This document shows, in pieces, positions 9,267 through 17,066 of a stretch of DNA of 60,473 nucleotides. The notes beneath the pieces were generated by a model. It was given only the letters and a program-made list of their open reading frames with translations, had not been told where the DNA came from and did no database searches. Both the position numbers and the translations under genes were made by a program. The stretch covers positions 1-60,473 of the forward strand of contig NZ_JAUSOO010000020.1 of the NCBI RefSeq assembly GCF_030656115.1. Reading direction: 5' to 3'. Numbering within the stretch: position 1 is the stretch's first letter; each line of letters begins with the position of its first letter. Origin of the DNA: Hydrogenophaga sp. GTDB taxonomy: Bacteria; Pseudomonadota; Gammaproteobacteria; Burkholderiales; Burkholderiaceae_C.

Positions 9267-10406
9267 TCAGCCGGCTTGACCACCGGCGCTGCGGCGGGCA
9301 ACCGCTTGCGACAGCACCTCCAAGGCTTGCAGAGAGTCCTCCCAGCCGAGACAGGCGTCTGTGATGCTCTGACCGTAAGTCAGGGTATCCATACCATCCT
9401 TGCCAGGGGTGAATTTTTGTGCGCCGGCCTCAATGTGGCTTTCAATCATGACGCCAAATACGCTGCTCGAGCCAGCGGTGATCTGGCCTGCAATGTCGCG
9501 CGCCACATCCAACTGCTTTTGGTGCTGTTTGCTGCTGTTGGCGTGGCTGCAGTCGACCATCAAACGTGCCGGTAACTTGGCGGCTTCGAGGTCCTTCACC
9601 GCAGCGGCCACGCTGGCGGCGTCGTAGTTGGGCGCTTTGCCACCGCGCAAGATCACATGACAGTCCGGGTTGCCATTGGTCTGCACGATGGCCACCTGGC
9701 CATTTTTGTGCACCGACAGAAAGTGGTGACCGCGCGCCGCTGCCTGAATGGCGTCGGTGGCAATCTTGATGTTGCCGTCGGTCCCGTTTTTGAAACCGAT
9801 GGGCGCCGACAGGCCGGAGGCCAGTTCACGGTGCACCTGGCTTTCGGTGGTACGCGCCCCAATGGCCCCCCAACTGATCAGGTCGCCAATGTATTGCGGC
9901 GAGATCACGTCCAGAAATTCGCTGCCGGCAGGCAGACCCAGTCGGTTGATTTCAATCAGCAACTGGCGCGCAATGCGCAGGCCCTCATCAATGCGGAAGC
10001 TCTCGTCCAGGTAGGGGTCGTTGATGAGGCCTTTCCAGCCCACCGTGGTGCGCGGTTTTTCAAAGTACACGCGCATGACGATCTCCAGCGTGTCGGCGTA
10101 CTTTTCACGCAGCGGCTTCAAGCGACGGGCGTAGTCGATGGCGGCAGCCGGATCGTGGATCGAACAAGGCCCGATCACCACCAGCAAGCGCTGGTCCTGG
10201 CCGTGCAAGATGTTGTGAATGCGCTGGCGGGTCTGGCTGATCAGCGCCTCCACCGGTGTGCCGCCAATGGGGAAGAAGCGGATCAAATGTTCTGGAGGCG
10301 GTAGCACGGTGATGTCCTTGATGCGTTCGTCGTCGGTCTGGCTGGTTTTGTCGACAGGACGGGCATGCCAGGCATCGCTGCTGGCCGGGGTGGTCTGTGC
10401 ATTCAT
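9267..10406 (-). CDS. aroG: 3-deoxy-7-phosphoheptulonate synthase (DAHP synthase)
   Basis: The enzyme condenses phosphoenolpyruvate and erythrose 4-phosphate, the first step to Phe, Tyr and Trp. The 379-residue product is of the class I alpha (AroG/F/H) type, with VVIGPCSIHDP, FEKPRTTVGWKGLINDP, GARTTESQVHRELASGL and VDCSHANSSK. GAGGAG precedes ATG 10406. It is preceded by a leader peptide and an intrinsic terminator, so expression should respond to charged aromatic tRNAs. Which aromatic amino acid also inhibits the enzyme allosterically cannot be read from the sequence. Confidence 0.96.
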   Translation of the reverse strand: MNAQTTPASSDAWHARPVDKTSQTDDERIKDITVLPPPEHLIRFFPIGGTPVEALISQTRQRIHNILHGQDQRLLVVIGPCSIHDPAAAIDYARRLKPLREKYADTLEIVMRVYFEKPRTTVGWKGLINDPYLDESFRIDEGLRIARQLLIEINRLGLPAGSEFLDVISPQYIGDLISWGAIGARTTESQVHRELASGLSAPIGFKNGTDGNIKIATDAIQAAARGHHFLSVHKNGQVAIVQTNGNPDCHVILRGGKAPNYDAASVAAAVKDLEAAKLPARLMVDCSHANSSKQHQKQLDVARDIAGQITAGSSSVFGVMIESHIEAGAQKFTPGKDGMDTLTYGQSITDACLGWEDSLQALEVLSQAVARRSAGGQAG

Positions 10407-10457
10407 CGCGGGACTCCTCAAGTGCGGTTGGTACAAAAAGTGGGAACAGCAGGGGCG

Positions 10458-10492
10458 AAAAAAAACCGCCGGGCTGGTGGCTCCGGCGGTTT
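10458..10492 (-). terminator. Attenuator terminator in the aroG leader
   Basis: In the minus direction AAACCGCCGG (10492-10483) pairs with CCGGCGGTTT (10472-10463) and is followed by eight U residues. It lies between the leader peptide and aroG, so it would stop transcription before the gene. An alternative stem competes: GGCGG-A-CGAGA inside the leader ORF (10537-10527) pairs with TCTCG and CCGCC (10500-10496, 10489-10485), taking up the terminator's 5' arm. Confidence 0.85.
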
Positions 10493-10513
10493 GATCGAGA
10501 TTCGGTGATGCGC

Positions 10514-10585
10514 TTACAGCCTCGCCTCTCGTCCGCCAGGGACTGAGAACCAAAAATAAAAGGCAAAAGCGAAACGCGTTTTCAT
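10514..10585 (-). CDS. aroG leader peptide, rich in Phe, Tyr and Trp
   Basis: A 23-codon frame, ATG at 10585 to TAA at 10514. Residues 5-13 are F-A-F-A-F-Y-F-W-F: five Phe, one Tyr and one Trp in nine codons, as in the known pheA leader. A ribosome stalled there for lack of charged aromatic tRNA would leave codons 17-20 free to form the antiterminator; a ribosome reaching the stop would cover them and let the terminator form. No clear ribosome site is seen; a -10-like TACATT lies 8 nt upstream. Confidence 0.85.
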   Translation of the reverse strand: MKTRFAFAFYFWFSVPGGREARL

Positions 10586-10593
10586 GGGTGGCC

Positions 10594-10599
10594 AATGTA
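10594..10599 (-). promoter_or_regulatory. Predicted -10 hexamer for the aroG leader
   Basis: TACATT (4/6) ends 8 nt before the leader-peptide ATG at 10585. AAGACA further upstream is a weak -35 at a long 19-nt spacing. The tldD stop is only 36 nt away, so read-through from tldD is an alternative. Confidence 0.35.
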
Positions 10600-10634
10600 G
10601 CACAGACGGTATGACACCTGTCTTACAGCGCCCC

Positions 10635-12095
10635 TCAGGCGGTGCCGCCCACGGTCAGGCCTTCGATGCGCAAGGTGGGCTGGCCCACGCCCACGGGCAC
10701 GCTTTGGCCTTCTTTGCCGCAGGTACCCACGCCGCTGTCGAGCTTCATGTCGTTGCCGATCATGCTGACGCGGGTGAGCGAGTCGGGGCCGTTGCCCACC
10801 AAGGTGGCACCTTTGACCGGGTATTGGATTTGGCCGTTTTCCACCCAATAGGCTTGGCTGGCCGAAAACACAAATTTGCCGCTGGTGATGTCCACCTGCC
10901 CGCCGCCGAAGTTCACGGCGTACAGGCCTTTTTTGATGCTGGCCACAATTTCCTCGGGCGCTTTGTCACCGCCGAGCATGTAGGTGTTGGTCATGCGCGG
11001 CATGGGCACATGGGCGTAGCTTTCGCGCCGACCATTGCCGGTGGGCTTCACGCCCATGAGGCGCGCGTTCATCGAGTCTTGGATGTAGCCGCGCAAAATG
11101 CCGTCTTCAATCAACACGTTTTTCTGCGACGGGTGGCCCTCGTCGTCCACATTGAGCGAACCCCGGCGGTCGGCGATGGTGCCGTCGTCGAGCACCGTCA
11201 CGCCCTTGGCCGCCACACGCTGGCCGATGCGCCCGGCGAAAGCGCTGGAGCCCTTGCGGTTGAAGTCGCCCTCCAAGCCGTGACCCACCGCTTCGTGCAA
11301 CAAAATACCGGGCCAGCCCGAACCCAGCACCACCACCATTTCACCAGCCGGTGCGGGGCGTGCATCCAGGTTGGTCAGCGCCGACGATACGGCTTCGTCC
11401 ACATAGGTTTGCACCATGGCTTCGTCAAAGTAGGCCAAACCAAAGCGACCGCCGCCGCCCGACGAGCCCACTTCACGGCGGCCTTTTTGCTCGGCAATCA
11501 CCGTCACCGACAGGCGGATCAGCGGGCGCACATCGGCGGCCAGGGTGCCGTCGGCGCGGGCCACCAGCACCACGTCGTATTCACTGGCCAGCCCGGCCAT
11601 GACTTGCACCACGCGCGGGTCTTTGGCCTTGGCCATGCGCTCGACCTGCTCCAGCAAGGCCACTTTGGCGGTGCTGTCCAGCGTGCCAATGGGGTCCAGG
11701 CCGGGGTACAGCGAGCGCGATTGGGCCACTTTGGTGCTGGGTTTTCGCACCCGGCGGCCCTGGCCTTGGGCGGATATGGAGCGCACAGTGTGCGCCGCAT
11801 CGATCAAGGAGTCCCAGGACAAATCGTCCGAATAAGCGAACGCGGTTTTTTCACCGCTGACCGCGCGCACGCCCACGCCTTGGTCGATGCTGAAGCTGCC
11901 CGTCTTGACGATGCCCTCCTCCAGGCTCCAGCCCTCGCTGCGGGTGTACTGAAAGTACAGGTCGGCGTCGTCCACGCCGTGCGACATGATGTCGCCCAGC
12001 GCACGCTGCAGGTGCGTGGTGGTCAAGCCATAGGGATCGAGCAGAAGGCTCTGGGCGCTGGCCAGTCGGGCCAAGGTGGGTTCACGTGCAATCAT
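10635..12095 (-). CDS. tldD: Metalloprotease TldD
   Basis: TldD acts with TldE/PmbA as a zinc protease on small peptides such as modified peptide precursors and CcdA. The 486-residue product shows the zinc site HEAVGH in ILLHEAVGHGLEGDF, a conserved DDEGHPSQK region and the C-terminal cluster TCGKEGQSVPVGVGQPTLR. ATG 12095 gives the usual family length. An in-frame extension to 12176, starting just after the rodA stop, is possible, but a -10-like TACAAT lies 6 nt before 12095. No tldE is seen in the window. Confidence 0.94.
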   Translation of the reverse strand: MIAREPTLARLASAQSLLLDPYGLTTTHLQRALGDIMSHGVDDADLYFQYTRSEGWSLEEGIVKTGSFSIDQGVGVRAVSGEKTAFAYSDDLSWDSLIDAAHTVRSISAQGQGRRVRKPSTKVAQSRSLYPGLDPIGTLDSTAKVALLEQVERMAKAKDPRVVQVMAGLASEYDVVLVARADGTLAADVRPLIRLSVTVIAEQKGRREVGSSGGGGRFGLAYFDEAMVQTYVDEAVSSALTNLDARPAPAGEMVVVLGSGWPGILLHEAVGHGLEGDFNRKGSSAFAGRIGQRVAAKGVTVLDDGTIADRRGSLNVDDEGHPSQKNVLIEDGILRGYIQDSMNARLMGVKPTGNGRRESYAHVPMPRMTNTYMLGGDKAPEEIVASIKKGLYAVNFGGGQVDITSGKFVFSASQAYWVENGQIQYPVKGATLVGNGPDSLTRVSMIGNDMKLDSGVGTCGKEGQSVPVGVGQPTLRIEGLTVGGTA

Positions 12096-12101
12096 GGCCC
12101 C

Positions 12102-12107
12102 ATTGTA
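12102..12107 (-). promoter_or_regulatory. Predicted -10 hexamer, leaderless start of tldD
   Basis: TACAAT (5/6) ends 6 nt before the ATG at 12095. No Shine-Dalgarno sequence. Confidence 0.45.
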
Positions 12108-12176
12108 AGAAGGACCGGGGGGACGCGCCGGGGGCATGGTCTTGGCGCCGCGTCTGCGCAGCGCCACACCCAACAT

Positions 12177-13331
12177 TCAGGACTGCATCAGCCGCTTGGA
12201 CTTGGCAATCGACATCAACATGCCCAGCCCCACGCCCAGGGTGATCATGGCTGTGCCGCCGTAGCTCACGAAAGGCAGCGGCACGCCCACCACGGGCAAG
12301 ATGCCACTGACCATGCCCATGTTGACAAAGGCGTACACAAAGATATTGAGCGTGAGCGCACCCGCCAGCAAGCGGGAGAACAAGGTGGGCGCCTCCAGGG
12401 CAATCATGAGGCCGCGCACCACCAGGAAAATGAATGCGGCCATGAGACCCAGGGTGCCCATCAGGCCGAATTCCTCCGAAAAAGCCGCGTAAATGAAGTC
12501 GGTGGTGCGCTCGGGAATGAATTCCAGGTGCGTCTGGGTGCCCTGCATGAAACCTTTGCCCCACACGCCACCCGAACCGATGGCGATCATGCCCTGGATG
12601 ATGTGAAACCCTTTGCCCAACGGGTCTTTGGAGGGGTCCAGCAGCGTGCACACCCGCTGGCGCTGGTATTCGCGCAAAATTTTCCAGTCCACATCGGGGC
12701 CGCACCATTGGGGTTCCATCGCAATCAGCACGATGATGCCCACCGCACCGATGAGCAGAGGCGGCACGATCAGCTTCCAGCTCAGGCCGGCAAAAAAAAT
12801 CACAAACAGGCCCGAAGCCACCACCAGCAGGGTGGTACCCAGATCGGGTTGTTTCAAAATCAGCGCCGCCGGAACCGCCAGCAACAAGCCGGCGACCACA
12901 AAATCCAGTGTTTTCAACTGCCCCTCGCGACGCTGGAACCACCACGCCAACATCAGCGGCATGGCAATTTTGAGCAACTCGCTGGGCTGAATCACGACGC
13001 CCATATTGAGCCAGCGCTGAGCCCCTTTTTTCTCAATACCGAACAGAAACACCGCCAGCAGCAGGGCCACACCCAACACATACATGGGCACCGCCAGTGC
13101 CATGAGCCGCTGCGGCGGCACTTGCGCCACCAAAAACAACACGCCAGCGGCCATCAACATGTTGCGCCCATGGGTGGCGAACCGTGTGCCGTGGTCAAAA
13201 CCCACCGAATACATGGTCATGAGGCCCAGCCCGGCCAACAGCACAATCGCCAACACCAAAGGGCCATCGAACCCCTGAAAAATAGGTGCGATGCGTTGCA
13301 GCGGGTTGGGCTTGTCGAAGGCGGTGGACAT
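12177..13331 (-). CDS. rodA: Rod-shape SEDS peptidoglycan polymerase
   Basis: RodA polymerises lipid II glycan strands for lateral wall growth, with a class B PBP partner (PBP2). The 384-residue product has about ten membrane helices and SEDS motifs: QPSELLKI, KQPDLGTT, the cysteine-containing RVCTLLDPSKDPLGKGFHIIQ and LPFVSYGGTAM near the end. ATG 13331 is chosen because the N-terminal MSTAFDKPNPLQR precedes the first helix and GATAAT lies 6 nt upstream. The usual partner genes mreBCD and mrdA are not in the window. The divergent neighbour is yqiA. Confidence 0.95.
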   Translation of the reverse strand: MSTAFDKPNPLQRIAPIFQGFDGPLVLAIVLLAGLGLMTMYSVGFDHGTRFATHGRNMLMAAGVLFLVAQVPPQRLMALAVPMYVLGVALLLAVFLFGIEKKGAQRWLNMGVVIQPSELLKIAMPLMLAWWFQRREGQLKTLDFVVAGLLLAVPAALILKQPDLGTTLLVVASGLFVIFFAGLSWKLIVPPLLIGAVGIIVLIAMEPQWCGPDVDWKILREYQRQRVCTLLDPSKDPLGKGFHIIQGMIAIGSGGVWGKGFMQGTQTHLEFIPERTTDFIYAAFSEEFGLMGTLGLMAAFIFLVVRGLMIALEAPTLFSRLLAGALTLNIFVYAFVNMGMVSGILPVVGVPLPFVSYGGTAMITLGVGLGMLMSIAKSKRLMQS

Positions 13332-13337
13332 ACCGCG

Positions 13338-13343
13338 ATTATC
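13338..13343 (-). promoter_or_regulatory. Predicted -10 hexamer, leaderless start of rodA
   Basis: GATAAT (5/6) ends 6 nt before the ATG at 13331. No Shine-Dalgarno sequence. Confidence 0.5.
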
Positions 13344-13412
13344 CCGTGCCCAAGGCCACCAAGATGGGGGTCGACCCCACCACACCTCCCGCACAGAGAC
13401 ATTTTTCGTCCG

Positions 13413-13418
13413 TATCAT
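13413..13418 (+). promoter_or_regulatory. Predicted -10 hexamer, leaderless start of the YqiA-like gene
   Basis: TATCAT (5/6) ends 7 nt before the ATG at 13426. No Shine-Dalgarno sequence. Confidence 0.45.
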
Positions 13419-13425
13419 CGCCCCC

Positions 13426-14037
13426 ATGACCACCACCCACCTGCTCTACCTGCACGGTTTTCGTTCCTCGCCCCAATCGATGAAGGCGCAAAAAGTGGCC
13501 AACCGGGTGGCCGCGCAGCACCCGGGTGTGGTCTGGTGGTGCCCACAGTTGCCCCCTTCGCCCAAGGAAGCCATGGCGCTGGTGATGGATGGCGTGCGCG
13601 ACTGGCCCCGCGAATCGATGGCGGTGGCTGGGTCGTCGCTGGGTGGTTTCTATGCCCGCTGGCTGGCCCTGCAAACCGGCTGCGCCAAGGCCCTGCTGCT
13701 CAACCCGGCCGTGTTTCCCGCGCGCGACCTGCTCAAGTACGTGGGCGAACAGACCAGCTGGCACGACCCAAGCGAACGCTTCGTTTTTCAGCCAACTTAC
13801 GTGGACGAACTGCGCGCCCTGGAAAGCGACATTGCCAGCCTCGCGGCGCTGCGGCCGGCCACGCCAGAACGCCAATGGGCCATCGTGGCGCAGGGTGACG
13901 AGGTGCTGGACTGGCGTGAAATGCAAGCGTTTTGCGCCGGCGGTGCGGTGCGTCTGCTGCCGGGGAGCGACCACGCCATCAGCAACTTTGAGGAACACAT
14001 CGACGCCGTGTTCGACTTTCTGAACTTGCACCGCTGA
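13426..14037 (+). CDS. YqiA/YcfP-like alpha/beta-hydrolase (esterase)
   Basis: A compact 203-residue serine hydrolase. LLYLHGFRSSPQSMKAQ is the oxyanion-hole strand, AGSSLGGFYARWLA carries the nucleophilic serine, LNPAVFP is the usual YqiA/YcfP segment, and the likely acid and histidine are in AQGDEVLDW and GSDHAISNFEEH. Family members are small cytoplasmic esterases with poorly defined substrates. It begins a plus-strand series with the RNase II-family gene 41 nt downstream. Confidence 0.88.
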   Translation: MTTTHLLYLHGFRSSPQSMKAQKVANRVAAQHPGVVWWCPQLPPSPKEAMALVMDGVRDWPRESMAVAGSSLGGFYARWLALQTGCAKALLLNPAVFPARDLLKYVGEQTSWHDPSERFVFQPTYVDELRALESDIASLAALRPATPERQWAIVAQGDEVLDWREMQAFCAGGAVRLLPGSDHAISNFEEHIDAVFDFLNLHR

Positions 14038-14065
14038 GACCGGCGGAGCAAAACCGCCCGCATGG

Positions 14066-14071
14066 GACAAT
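14066..14071 (+). promoter_or_regulatory. Predicted -10 hexamer, leaderless start of the RNase II-family gene
   Basis: GACAAT (4/6) ends 7 nt before the ATG at 14079. No Shine-Dalgarno sequence. Confidence 0.4.
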
Positions 14072-14078
14072 CTCGCCC

Positions 14079-16148
14079 ATGCACATTTTGTTTGACGAAG
14101 CCGGCAAACTGCTGACCGGCCGCCTCCTGTCAGAGGCCGAAAGCTCGCTCCAGGTTGAGCTGGATACCGGTAAGCGCGTGAAGGTCAAGGCGGCCAACGC
14201 CTTGCTGCGCTTTGAAAAACCTGCCCCGGCCCAGCTCATGCCCGCCGCCACCGCGCTGGCCGAGAGCATGGAACTGGAAATGGCTTACGAGTTTGCCCCG
14301 GAGGACGAGTTCGGCTTTGCCGACCTGGCGCGAGAGTACTTCAGTGCCAGCGCGGGTACCGAACAGCAGGTGGCGGCGCTGCTGTGCCTGCACGGCTCAC
14401 CGCATTACTTTCGCCGTGCCGGCAAAGGTCGCTACAAAAAGGCGCCTGCCGACATCCTGGCGCAGGCGCTGGCCGCGATCGAAAAGAAAAAACAGGTTCA
14501 GGCACAGATTGAGGCCTGGGCCGCCGAGCTGGCCAACGGCCAATGCCCCGAGCCGGTGCGCCAGCAGCTGTACAAAATTTTGTTCAAACCCGACAAAAAC
14601 GCGCCCGAGTACAAGGCGGTGGTGGAGGCCGCCCGCAACAGCCACACCGCCCCACTGGCGCTGCTGCAAAACGCGGGCGCCATCAGCAGCGCCTACCAGT
14701 TCCACTGGCAGCGGTTTTTGTTCGACCAGTTCCCCAAAGGCACGGGCTTTCCGGCGCTGCAGGCCCCGGTCATTGCAGACGATTTGCCTCTGGCGCCGGT
14801 GCAGGCGTTTTCCATTGACGACTCGCACACCACCGAAATCGACGACGCGCTCTCGATTCAAGGCCTGGGCACGGGCACCGTCACGCTGGGCATTCACATT
14901 GCCGCGCCTGGGTTGGTGGTGCTGCCCGACGGCCCCATTGACCAGGTGGCGCGCAACCGCCTGTCCACGGTGTACATGCCGGGCCACAAAATCACCATGC
15001 TGCCCGACGAGGTGGTGCAGGCCTACACGCTCGAAGCCGGGCGCGACTGCCCTGCCCTGTCGCTGTATGTGACGCTGGACGAAGCCACGCTGACCATTCA
15101 AGACCGGCGCACCGCGCTGGAACGTGTGCCGATCGCCCACAACCTGCGCCACGACAAGCTGGACACCGTGATCACCGAAGAGTGGCTGAACGGCGCAGCC
15201 CCCGCCAGCGAGGCCCTTGTTGAAGCGCACATTGAAGCGCTGCAACCCCAGTTGGCCTTCATCTTCAGGCTGGCGCGCCACCTGAAAGCGCAGCGCGAGG
15301 TGGTGCGCGGCAAGCCCGAAAACTTCTCTCGGCCCGACTACACCTTCCGCCTCGAAGGCGTCTCGGGCAGCGAGCCTGCGGGCCATGAGACGGTGGTGAT
15401 CGGCACGCGCCAGCGCGGTGCGCCACTGGACCTGATGGTGGCCGAGGCCATGATTTTGGCCAACAGCAGTTGGGGCCAGTGGCTGGCCGAATGCGGTGTG
15501 CCCGGCATTTACCGCAGCCAGGCCAGCCTGCAACCCGGCGTAAAGGTGCGCATGGGCACCAAAGCGCAGCCGCACGCCGGCATTGGTGTGCCCAGCTACG
15601 CCTGGAGCACCTCGCCCCTGCGCCGCTATGTGGACATGGTGAACCAGTGGCAGATCATTGCCTGTGTGCGCCACGGAAAAACCGCTGCGTTGGCTGCACC
15701 GTTCAAGCCCAAAGACGCGCAATTGTTTGCGGTGATCAGCGCGTTTGACGCTGCTTACACCGCCTACAACGGCTTCCAGAACGGCATGGAGCGCTACTGG
15801 ACGCTGCAATACCTGAAGCAAAACAACATTGGCGAACTGACCGCCACCCTGTTCAAAGACAACCTGGTGCGCGCCGACAACCTGCCCCTGGTGCTGCCGG
15901 TGATGGGTGCCGATGGCCTGCCGCGCGGCGCCCATGTGCGCGTGCGGCTGGGTGCGGTGGACGACATCACGCTGGACATTCACGGCACGGTGGTCGAGCG
16001 CCTGGACCTGCCGGGAGAAGACCTGGCCGATGACAGCAGCGACTCGGGTGAAGACGACGAAGCACTGGCGGCGCCGCTGGCGTTGGCGATTGACGTGGAC
16101 GACGCGGGCACACCGGCCGAGGCGACGACCACCGAGAATGCCGTCTGA
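14079..16148 (+). CDS. RNase II-family 3'-5' exoribonuclease
   Basis: A 689-residue protein with an N-terminal S1/OB-like strand region, a helical segment (about 60-200) and the RNB catalytic domain. The metal-binding aspartates are in SIDDSHTTEIDDALS (about 246-260), followed by HIAAP and RLSTVYMPGHKITMLPDEV. The last part has the CSD-like strand with SYAWSTSPLRRYVDMVNQ. It degrades single-stranded RNA processively from the 3' end. It is shorter and more divergent than E. coli RNase R, so I leave the symbol open between rnb and related family members. An acidic tail ends the protein. Confidence 0.9.
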   Translation: MHILFDEAGKLLTGRLLSEAESSLQVELDTGKRVKVKAANALLRFEKPAPAQLMPAATALAESMELEMAYEFAPEDEFGFADLAREYFSASAGTEQQVAALLCLHGSPHYFRRAGKGRYKKAPADILAQALAAIEKKKQVQAQIEAWAAELANGQCPEPVRQQLYKILFKPDKNAPEYKAVVEAARNSHTAPLALLQNAGAISSAYQFHWQRFLFDQFPKGTGFPALQAPVIADDLPLAPVQAFSIDDSHTTEIDDALSIQGLGTGTVTLGIHIAAPGLVVLPDGPIDQVARNRLSTVYMPGHKITMLPDEVVQAYTLEAGRDCPALSLYVTLDEATLTIQDRRTALERVPIAHNLRHDKLDTVITEEWLNGAAPASEALVEAHIEALQPQLAFIFRLARHLKAQREVVRGKPENFSRPDYTFRLEGVSGSEPAGHETVVIGTRQRGAPLDLMVAEAMILANSSWGQWLAECGVPGIYRSQASLQPGVKVRMGTKAQPHAGIGVPSYAWSTSPLRRYVDMVNQWQIIACVRHGKTAALAAPFKPKDAQLFAVISAFDAAYTAYNGFQNGMERYWTLQYLKQNNIGELTATLFKDNLVRADNLPLVLPVMGADGLPRGAHVRVRLGAVDDITLDIHGTVVERLDLPGEDLADDSSDSGEDDEALAAPLALAIDVDDAGTPAEATTTENAV

Positions 16149-16178
16149 CCCTCCGGGATTCAGACGCCCCGCAGCACC

Positions 16179-16184
16179 GATAAT
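16179..16184 (+). promoter_or_regulatory. Predicted -10 hexamer, leaderless GTG start of the TonB-like gene
   Basis: GATAAT (5/6) ends 6 nt before the GTG at 16191. No Shine-Dalgarno sequence. Confidence 0.45.
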
Positions 16185-16190
16185 TCTGGC

Positions 16191-17057
16191 GTGAAACCCG
16201 CCCTGACGTTCCTCCAAAAACTGAGCACGCTGCAGCTCGCGCTGGGCATTTCGGTGGCCGTGCATGCGGCCTTGCTGACCGTGCGTTTTGTGGACCCCGA
16301 AGGCTTCAACCGGGTGTTTCAGGACACGCCGCTGGAAGTCATTTTGGTCAACGCCAAAAGCGACGAACGCCCGGACCAGGCCAAAGCCATTGCCCAGGCA
16401 TCGCTCGCGGGCGGTGGTGAGGCGGCCACAGGCCGAGCCACCTCGCCGCTGCCGCCCAACACGCAAGTGCGCATGGGTGACACCACCGAAGAAGACGAAC
16501 AGCGGATTGAAGCACTCAAGAAGCGGCAAAACCAAATTTTGGCGCAGGTTCGCCAGCAACTGGCCAGCATGCCGCCGCCCGATCTGGACGCGCTGAACAC
16601 CAACCCGGCCGTGATTGAGCGCGAGCGAAAACGCCAGGCACTGATCAAAATCCTGGCCGAGATTGAAAAACGCATCAACGAAGAAAACGCTCGCCCGAAG
16701 AAGCGCTACATCAGCCCAGCCACACGGGAAGAGGTTTATGCCATTTATTACGATGCGCTGCGCCGCAAGATAGAAGACCGTGGCACCAGCAACTTCCCGG
16801 AGGCTGGGGGCCGCAAACTCTACGGCGAGCTCACCATGATCATCACCGTCAACCACACGGGCAACGTATTGAACACCGAAGTGGTGCAAACCTCGGGCAA
16901 CGCCACGCTGGATCGCCGAGCCCAGGCTATCGTGCGCGGACTGGACTTTGGCCGCTTCAGCGACGCCATGCGTCGCCGAGCCGATGAGATTGTGGTCGTC
17001 TCACGCTTTCGATTCATGCGCGACGAAACGCTGCAAACCCAGCTTTCAAGCCAATAA
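16191..17057 (+). CDS. TonB-family periplasmic-spanning protein
   Basis: The 288-residue protein starts with GTG. One N-terminal membrane helix (LALGISVAVHAALLTVRFV, about 17-35) is followed by a long charged, helical and Pro-containing periplasmic region and a C-terminal TonB-like domain (about 205-280) with GELTMIITVNHTGNVLNTEVVQTSGNATLD-type strands. TonB proteins pass membrane energy to outer-membrane receptors, but no exbB, exbD or receptor gene is nearby. A role in envelope integrity, beside mtgA 9 nt downstream, is equally possible. Confidence 0.85.
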   Translation: MKPALTFLQKLSTLQLALGISVAVHAALLTVRFVDPEGFNRVFQDTPLEVILVNAKSDERPDQAKAIAQASLAGGGEAATGRATSPLPPNTQVRMGDTTEEDEQRIEALKKRQNQILAQVRQQLASMPPPDLDALNTNPAVIERERKRQALIKILAEIEKRINEENARPKKRYISPATREEVYAIYYDALRRKIEDRGTSNFPEAGGRKLYGELTMIITVNHTGNVLNTEVVQTSGNATLDRRAQAIVRGLDFGRFSDAMRRRADEIVVVSRFRFMRDETLQTQLSSQ

Positions 17058-17066
17058 GAACGCCCC

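Noticed and set aside
12096..12176. Relay or extension between rodA and tldD
   Set aside because: An ATG follows the rodA stop, but it is in frame with tldD, so it would be an N-terminal extension, not a separate mini-ORF; TACAAT close to 12095 favours the shorter start.
10584..13898. Open plus-strand frame of 1104 codons antisense to tldD and rodA
   Set aside because: It is a high-GC shadow: it runs through two genes with clear homology on the other strand, has no ribosome site, and its His/Gln/Arg-rich translation matches nothing.
14397..16889. Open minus-strand frame of 830 codons antisense to the RNase II-family and TonB-like genes
   Set aside because: Same GC-driven shadow effect; the sense-strand genes carry intact family motifs.
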